Part shown: in pieces, positions 41,801 to 46,917 of the stretch
Position numbering within the stretch: position 1 is the first letter of the stretch
Layout of the letters: the number at the start of each line of letters is the position of its first letter
NCBI GenBank assembly: GCA_017504485.1
Contig: JAFVRC010000030.1
Coordinates: 1 to 46,917 of the forward strand
Direction of reading: 5' to 3'
From: Alistipes sp.
GTDB lineage: Bacteria; Bacteroidota; Bacteroidia; Bacteroidales; Rikenellaceae
DNA length: 46,917 nt
Notes under the pieces: model-generated
The model's input: the letters and a program-made list of their open reading frames with translations, nothing else
Databases searched by the model: none
What the model was told of the DNA's origin: nothing
Translations under genes and position numbers: made by a program

Positions 41801-43296
41801 TGAAACATATCTTTCGTGTTGCGGTGCTTGCCGCAAGTATGCTCGCGCCGTGTGCTTTACGTGCCGAGGAGCAGAGAGCCAAGTATCAGGAGTTGCTGCG
41901 TGCGGCCGAGACGGCAATGCAGGTGCGTGACTCGCTCGATGCCGTAGTGGCTTCGATGCGTAATCGCTACGCGGCCAATGAGGCCGAGCGCGGGCAGCTC
42001 ACTCCGCAGATTAAGGCCTTGGAGGGCGAGTTGTACAGAGCGCATAAGCGTTGCAACGAGGTGGTGCATAGCGTTGCTCTCTTCGAACACGGTTGGTACG
42101 CCTCGCATCCGGGGCAGCCGCTGCCAAAGGCCGATACGGAGACTATGCGCTCGGAACGTAGCGACAAGGTTCGTGCCGACTTGGTGCGTAATGCCTACTT
42201 CGCGAAAAACCTCTCGAAGGCCGACTATAAGACACTCTGCGATGCGCAATCGCGCGAGGTGGATGTGCAGCGCACGCTGGGTGATTTGTCGAAGGCCTAT
42301 GCCGATGTGGTGCGACTGCAACGCCGATATATGGAGGTTGCTACGGAGCGCGAGGCCGATAGTGTGGCTGTGCTCTTCAATGCAGCACGCGAACATTTGG
42401 CCGATGTCGATGCTCTGCTTGCCGAGCGTTGGGCGGGGGTTTACGACAATAAGATATACACCTATGACCTGCTGATGGAGGGGGCCGGCAATCGCGCTAT
42501 GCTCGATAGGTCGGCTCGCCTCGCAGGTGCTTCGCAGATGGAGATTGAGGGGGTGCGTGGAGCCTATGCTTCGGATGCGTTGGTCGAGTACTGCTGTCGC
42601 AAGCGTGCCCTCACGGAGTATGAGACGGAGCTTGCCGCGGCTCTCGGGCTTACGGCCTCGCGTGACTCGCTGAAGGTTGTGGCCGCTGCGCTCAAAAACC
42701 GCGACTATCGCCTTTCGAAACTCAATCTCGAGCGTCGTAGCTTCATAGAGTATGAACCGCTGAAGGTGGTGAAACCTACGCTATACTCCCCTAAAAACCC
42801 TATTCCGCACACCAAGGTCTATGATTACGGCACGATATACCGCATCCGTATAGGGCTCTTTGCCAACCGCCCTAACCTCTCGGCTCTGCGTGGTATCACC
42901 CCTCTTTCGTACACGGATGCCTACAATAAGGGACTCTACGCCTACTTTGTTGGCGGTTTTCGTACGGAGCGTGAGGCGAATGATGGCGTTGCTTATCTGA
43001 AACGTTTGGGCTTCAAAAACCCCATTGTCGTGGCGTGGGTAGATGGTGAATACTACCCCGATATCAAGACTCTTAAGGCTCGCCAAAACAGCTTCAATCT
43101 GGAGATTACGGGGCTCGCTTCGCTTGATGATGATGTGAAGGCCGCACTGCGCTCCGTAAATCCGGACGTCGAGGTGTCGCGCGTTGGCGGCAAGTTTGTC
43201 GTTGGTAAGTTCGATGGCCGAGAGTCTGCCGATAAGGCTCGTGCGGCGGTCGTGGCCGCTGACAAAAATGCTGTCATAGAGATTGTAAAACCTTAA
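41788..43296 (+). CDS. Secreted coiled-coil protein with SPOR-like C-terminal repeats
   Basis: Signal peptide at about 1-26 (cleavage near LRAEE). Residues 28-325 are almost wholly helical and charged, probably coiled coil. Two C-terminal segments look like SPOR peptidoglycan-binding modules: about 349-425 (YRIRIGLFANRP... YAYFVGGFRTEREA) and about 436-502 (VSRVGGKFVVGKF). SPOR domains bind septal, denuded glycan strands, so a periplasmic wall-associated role is likely; the exact function is unknown. The start overlaps the trkH stop by 13 bp (ATGGTGGAGATAGTG), suggesting coupled translation. Confidence 0.82.
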   Translation: MVEIVKHIFRVAVLAASMLAPCALRAEEQRAKYQELLRAAETAMQVRDSLDAVVASMRNRYAANEAERGQLTPQIKALEGELYRAHKRCNEVVHSVALFEHGWYASHPGQPLPKADTETMRSERSDKVRADLVRNAYFAKNLSKADYKTLCDAQSREVDVQRTLGDLSKAYADVVRLQRRYMEVATEREADSVAVLFNAAREHLADVDALLAERWAGVYDNKIYTYDLLMEGAGNRAMLDRSARLAGASQMEIEGVRGAYASDALVEYCCRKRALTEYETELAAALGLTASRDSLKVVAAALKNRDYRLSKLNLERRSFIEYEPLKVVKPTLYSPKNPIPHTKVYDYGTIYRIRIGLFANRPNLSALRGITPLSYTDAYNKGLYAYFVGGFRTEREANDGVAYLKRLGFKNPIVVAWVDGEYYPDIKTLKARQNSFNLEITGLASLDDDVKAALRSVNPDVEVSRVGGKFVVGKFDGRESADKARAAVVAADKNAVIEIVKP

Positions 43297-43307
43297 ATAT
43301 TAGCTTT

Positions 43308-45929
43308 ATGAAGAGATTTTTATGCATAGTGATCGCTGCGCTTGCGGCTTTGCCTATTGTCGCTGCCGAACACAATCCCGTGGCCGATGCAAAGGCCGTG
43401 GTTGTGGCCGACAATGTTCGTTTCACGGTGCTCACGCCGCAACTTATCCGTATGGAGTGGAGCGCTGACGGCCGTTTCGAGGATAGTGCTACGCTGACAT
43501 TTGTCAATCGTCGCCTTCCGGTACCCGAGTTCAAGGTGCGCAAGAGTCGTAAGAGTATCACTATCAAGACCGATTATGTGACGCTGACCTACAATCGCAC
43601 GGGCAAGTTCTCGCCCGAGAACCTCTCGGCCGTGATTGCGATGGGCGGCAAGCAGGTGGTGTGGCACTATGGTGATGTCGATACGCAAAATTTGATGGGT
43701 ACCACGCGCACGCTTGATGGCGCGGATGGAGCAAAACTGCGTGAGTCGGACCCTATGGAGCCCGGTATTCTCTCGCGTGGCGGATGGAGTGTGGTGGATG
43801 ATTCGCAGCGACATCTGCTCGTGCCCGTAAAATCGCATTGGAAGCATTGGGTGGAGTGTCGTCCGGAGGGTGAGCGTCAGGATTTGTACCTCTTTGCTTA
43901 CGGACACGAATATACCAAGGCGTTGAGCGACTATACGAAGGTTGCCGGACGTATTCCGTTGCCTCCGAAGTTCTCGTTTGGCTATTGGTGGAGTCGCTAT
44001 TGGCAATACTCCGACAATGAGTTGCGCGACTTGGTCGCTACGATGAAGAGCCTCGATATCCCTATTGATGTGCTTATCGTCGATATGGATTGGCACGAGA
44101 CATGGGGCTTGAGCCGCAAAAATCCGAAGAAGGATGAGTATGGCCAGCGTGTCGGCTGGACAGGATACACATGGAAGAAGCAACTCTTCCCTTCGCCAAA
44201 GAACTTTATGCAGTGGTGTCATAATGAGAAGCTCAAAGTGTCACTCAATCTGCACCCCGCATCGGGCATACAGCCTTACGAGGAGCCTTATGAGCGATTT
44301 GTTAAGGCTTACGGATGGAAGGAGCAAGGTAAGAGTGTTCCATTCCGTATCGATGAGCAGAAGTGGGCTGACGCCTATTTCAACACCGTATTAGGACCTA
44401 TGGAGAAAGATGGCGTGGATTTCTGGTGGCTCGATTGGCAGCAGTGGAAAGAGAGTAAATTTACCAAGGGATTGAGCAACACCTTCTGGCTCAATCACAC
44501 ATTTGCGCACCACATGGGCGAGCAGGGCAATAATCGCCCATTCATCTATCACCGTTGGGGAGGCCTCGGCTCACACCGCTATCAGGTTGGTTTCTCGGGC
44601 GATACGCGCATCTCGTGGGAGTCGCTGGCATTTTTGCCATGGTTTACGGCCACGGCCTCGAATGTGGGCTACGGATATTGGGGCCACGACATCGGCGGTC
44701 ACATGTTCCGCAAGAACGAGAAGAATCCGTCTATCGACCCGGAGCTCTACCTGCGATGGTTGCAGTATGGCGTATTTACCCCGATATTCAAGACTCACTG
44801 TACGAAGAATCACCTTATCGAGCGCAGAATATGGATGTTCCCGGAGCATATGTTCGATATGCGTGCGGCTATACGCTTGCGCTATACGCTGGCACCTTAT
44901 ATATATAATGCCGCGCGTGCGACATACGACACGGGTGTTTCGATGTGTCGCCCGATGTACTACACTTATGCAGAGCGCAATGAGGCCTACGATTTCAAGG
45001 AGCAGTTCATGTTCGGCGACGATATGCTCGTAGCACCGGTTGTCTCGCCTGTCGATAAGCAGACGGGGCTTGCCGAGCGCAAGGTGTGGTTCCCGGAGGG
45101 CAAGTGGTTTGATATGGCTACCGGAAGGATGTATGAGGGTGGCACAGAACTTCTGCACTATACGTTGGGCGAGAATCCGTACTTCGTGAAGGCGGGTGCC
45201 GTTATCCCGATGAATCCACCGGCGGTGAAGAGTCTGCAGGAGGAGTGCTCGACGCTCGTCTTGACCGTAATCCCGGGTGGCGAGGGCGACCTTTGCCACT
45301 ACGAGGACGATGGCGAGTCTCGTAACTATGACACACAGTATGCCTTGACACGTGTGACCAACCGCACGAAGGGTAAGAATGTTTGCGTGACGATTGCTGC
45401 ACGCGAGGGCTCGTACAAGGGTGCTCCGGAACGTCGCGCTTACGAGTTGCGCTTCCCTGCACAGATGCCGCCAAAGCGCGTACAAGTGGATGGTAAGGTG
45501 TTGGACTATAGCCGCTTTGGTGGTGCTAATACTTGGACGTACGACGGATATACCCTCTCGCCGGTGGTTTATGTTGCCGAGCGTGAGTGCGGCAAAGAGT
45601 GTGTAGTGGAGCTTATCTACGATGCGGAGCAGGTAGCAGCCCAGCCGCGCCTCTATGGCAAGCAGGGTGTGTTCAGCCGTTGCGTGGCACTGATGCCGGA
45701 GTTGAAGATCGTGTATGCCAAGTACTACGATCCGTATCCGCTTATGCCTGATGCGTTTATGAATGTGTCGCAGGCTCCGAACTTCATTATCGAGGATCCG
45801 ATGAATATCATCGACTATATCGACCGCTACGAGCGCTCGCTGGGCGAGTGCGTTCCGGCTCTCGAGGCTCTTGGTGTGTTGCCAAAAGAGTTTATTGAGC
45901 GACTGCGTGCGCAACTCTACGGCAAGTAG
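43308..45929 (+). CDS. Secreted GH31 alpha-glycosidase
   Basis: Retaining alpha-glucosidase/alpha-xylosidase family. The signal peptide is about 1-20 (IVAA|E). N-terminal beta domain (about 25-215), then the barrel with nucleophile D376 in FWWLDWQQW and acid/base D432 in GFSGDTRISWESL. A C-terminal region of about 230 residues carries beta domains and ends in a segment rich in Pro and Tyr (YAKYYDPYPLMPDAF) followed by a helical tail. 873 residues is somewhat long. Substrate may be alpha-glucan or alpha-xylosides; sequence alone does not decide. It follows the SPOR gene by 11 bp and ends at a hairpin. Confidence 0.93.
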   Translation: MKRFLCIVIAALAALPIVAAEHNPVADAKAVVVADNVRFTVLTPQLIRMEWSADGRFEDSATLTFVNRRLPVPEFKVRKSRKSITIKTDYVTLTYNRTGKFSPENLSAVIAMGGKQVVWHYGDVDTQNLMGTTRTLDGADGAKLRESDPMEPGILSRGGWSVVDDSQRHLLVPVKSHWKHWVECRPEGERQDLYLFAYGHEYTKALSDYTKVAGRIPLPPKFSFGYWWSRYWQYSDNELRDLVATMKSLDIPIDVLIVDMDWHETWGLSRKNPKKDEYGQRVGWTGYTWKKQLFPSPKNFMQWCHNEKLKVSLNLHPASGIQPYEEPYERFVKAYGWKEQGKSVPFRIDEQKWADAYFNTVLGPMEKDGVDFWWLDWQQWKESKFTKGLSNTFWLNHTFAHHMGEQGNNRPFIYHRWGGLGSHRYQVGFSGDTRISWESLAFLPWFTATASNVGYGYWGHDIGGHMFRKNEKNPSIDPELYLRWLQYGVFTPIFKTHCTKNHLIERRIWMFPEHMFDMRAAIRLRYTLAPYIYNAARATYDTGVSMCRPMYYTYAERNEAYDFKEQFMFGDDMLVAPVVSPVDKQTGLAERKVWFPEGKWFDMATGRMYEGGTELLHYTLGENPYFVKAGAVIPMNPPAVKSLQEECSTLVLTVIPGGEGDLCHYEDDGESRNYDTQYALTRVTNRTKGKNVCVTIAAREGSYKGAPERRAYELRFPAQMPPKRVQVDGKVLDYSRFGGANTWTYDGYTLSPVVYVAERECGKECVVELIYDAEQVAAQPRLYGKQGVFSRCVALMPELKIVYAKYYDPYPLMPDAFMNVSQAPNFIIEDPMNIIDYIDRYERSLGECVPALEALGVLPKEFIERLRAQLYGK

Positions 45930-45949
45930 AGAGTTCGCTAACTCTTGTG

Positions 45950-45995
45950 ACAAAGCGAGGGGTGGCCTGCAAATTGGTCGCCCCTCACTCTTTGT
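45950..45995. terminator. Hairpin between convergent GH31 and CDGSH genes
   Basis: 11-bp stem (45957-45967 with 45976-45986, two G-U pairs, 8-nt loop) within an outer ACAAAG/CTTTGT pair (45950-45955 with 45990-45995). Positioned between convergent stops; weak T tract on either strand. Confidence 0.65.
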
Positions 45996-46762
45996 TAGTA
46001 TATCTTCTCGGGTACCGTTTCGCCCTCGGGGGTGCCCTCCAATTCGTCGCGCCAGCGCATTGCAGCGTGCGAGCCGTCGCAGTACGGCTTGTTGGATGAT
46101 TGGCCGCAGCGACAGAGTACCGTGCGGTTGCGAATCTCGTAGCCACGACCATTCTCGCGCTCTATGCGTATCCCTCCACGTACCCATAGGCCGCCACTCG
46201 CCCCTATGACGGGGTCCTCGATAAGTCCGAGGCTCGGTTCGTAGTGCAGCTCGTATGGCTCGTCGGCATCATTTTTCCACGCCATCAAGCGGCTGCTCGG
46301 GCATACTGATGCGGCACGCACGGCGAGTTTCGCCGCTTGGCGGTCGAATGAGGCTTCGGCGTTGTTCCATACGCCTCCTGCGGCATCGCAGAAGCGTGCA
46401 AAGACACAATACTTCTGATTGTCGGTAATTGTTATCTCGTCGCCCGAAGTTATATCCACGTTGTCGATAATCGCTTCGGGTGGTGCTGTCAGACGTGGAT
46501 TCCAGCGGTGCTTTGCGTGTGAGCCGTCGCAGTAGGGCTTGCGTTTTGAGGCTCCGCAGCGGCATAGTGCCGTAGGTTCATCCTCGGTTGAGAAGTGTCG
46601 CCCCTCTTGGAAAAACCAACTCTCGTTCATCTCGTTGGGCATAATGTACTGCATCGCGAGTGGTGGTCGCCCGTAGATTAGGTAGGGTCCCTTTTCGGTG
46701 ACCGTAATGCCGTAAAAGCTATCGGCTGGTGTTGTTCCGATATTGATTTTTTGTTTGGCCAT
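45995..46762 (-). CDS. Double CDGSH iron-sulfur domain protein
   Basis: Two CDGSH-type [2Fe-2S] sites: C67-x-C69-x8-C78 with H82 (CRCGASKRKPYCDGSH) and C217-x-C219-x8-C228 with H232 (CRCGQSSNKPYCDGSH), the three-Cys/one-His ligand set of mitoNEET-like proteins. Between them a separate region with C125 (FARFCDAAGG) and C154 (SVCPSS) may be another redox segment. 255 residues, no signal peptide; role unknown, probably electron transfer or iron handling. The start MAKQKINIG at 46762 is chosen over an in-frame ATG at 46804, which would add 14 residues of A/T-rich leader. No TAnnTTTG box is clear on the minus strand upstream. Confidence 0.9.
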   Translation of the reverse strand: MAKQKINIGTTPADSFYGITVTEKGPYLIYGRPPLAMQYIMPNEMNESWFFQEGRHFSTEDEPTALCRCGASKRKPYCDGSHAKHRWNPRLTAPPEAIIDNVDITSGDEITITDNQKYCVFARFCDAAGGVWNNAEASFDRQAAKLAVRAASVCPSSRLMAWKNDADEPYELHYEPSLGLIEDPVIGASGGLWVRGGIRIERENGRGYEIRNRTVLCRCGQSSNKPYCDGSHAAMRWRDELEGTPEGETVPEKIY

Positions 46763-46870
46763 AATACTTGTTGTGGGGTTAAAATTTATATTTGCTCGGG
46801 GCAATAATTGTTCCGAAAATTGCGATAGTAGTAAAAAATGGCGCGGAAGAGCATCTTCGATGCTGCATTT

Positions 46871-46901
46871 TTGATTTTTACCGACTTTTTTGATATATTT
46901 G
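46871..46901 (+). promoter_or_regulatory. Promoter for a gene beyond the right edge
   Basis: TTG (46871-46873) and -7 box TATATTTG (46894-46901) with a 20-nt spacer, a full Bacteroidetes match, on the + strand. Only 16 bp follow before the window ends, so the gene itself is not seen. The rest of the gap (46763-46870) holds only a small 6-bp hairpin at 46850-46864. Confidence 0.6.
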
Positions 46902-46917
46902 CAGATTATAAGTGATA

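Noticed and set aside
44571-46187. A 538-codon open frame on the minus strand across most of GH31 and into the CDGSH gene
   Set aside because: It is antisense to a GH31 gene with intact catalytic residues; the translation is rich in Arg/His/Leu without domains. It results from the codon bias of the real gene, as do other long antisense frames (for example 58-978 and 30010-31089).
46850-46864. Small hairpin AGCATC-TTC-GATGCT as a terminator
   Set aside because: No gene on the plus strand ends just before it; the stem is only 6 bp and could be chance.
1-46917. CRISPR arrays, insertion sequences, prophage or tRNA genes
   Set aside because: No regularly spaced repeats, transposase motifs, phage genes or cloverleaf sequences with CCA-type ends were seen in the intergenic gaps, all of which are shorter than 300 bp.

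Overview
The window looks like a chromosomal segment of a Bacteroidales bacterium. By inference it is a moderately GC-rich Alistipes/Rikenellaceae-like gut commensal. The support is: repeated Bacteroidetes-type promoter boxes (TAnnTTTG, most often TATCTTTG), a fimbrillin-like/BACON-domain surface lipoprotein, secreted GH10/GH30/GH31 glycosidases, the Bacteroidetes dapB-lepB and serC-serA-DUF1015 gene orders, a 451-residue hexameric-type glutamate dehydrogenase, and almost no Shine-Dalgarno sites. TGA is a rare stop here. I count 39 protein genes and see no tRNA, rRNA, CRISPR array, insertion sequence or phage gene.

Layout. 1-3435 (+): the 3' part of a phosphoglucomutase/phosphomannomutase and two tandem secreted glycerophosphodiester phosphodiesterases, closed by a 15-bp hairpin. 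3515-4870 (-): gdhA. 4983-12331 (-): dapB-lepB-IMPACT-uvrA-M16 protease-O-methyltransferase, read from a promoter before dapB. 12400-14524 (-): lpdA-truA with its own promoter and terminator. 14652-26203 (-): an eleven-gene run starting with housekeeping genes (yicC, gmk, nadD, ddl, DUF3109, M23/LysM, yggS) and running without a visible break into secreted polymer-degrading genes (GH30, C69 dipeptidase, two tandem GH10). 26337-29554 (-): a surface-lipoprotein locus with a 50-residue leader ORF, a fimbrillin-like/BACON lipoprotein and a DNA/RNA non-specific endonuclease. 29788-37953 (-): metal ABC permease, LptF/G permease, fmt, serC, serA, DUF1015 and an SGNH hydrolase. 38066-45929 (+): mtaB, then a separate unit with a HAMP-type sensor, TrkH, a SPOR protein and a GH31 glucosidase. 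45995-46762 (-): a double CDGSH iron-sulfur protein. A promoter at the right edge points to a gene outside the window.

The most unusual locus is 26337-29554. The lipoprotein ends at an in-frame TGA. Directly after it, in the same frame, comes a Gly/Thr/Pro linker and a complete endonuclease domain, so the two reading frames form one continuous 1,022-codon frame broken only by that TGA. A perfect 9-bp GC-rich hairpin begins 16 nt after the TGA. The locus is preceded by a translationally coupled 50-codon ORF (TAATG overlap). Its three middle domains are AT-richer than the domains on either side. It may be a recently disrupted surface nuclease or one made by regulated readthrough; sequence alone cannot decide.
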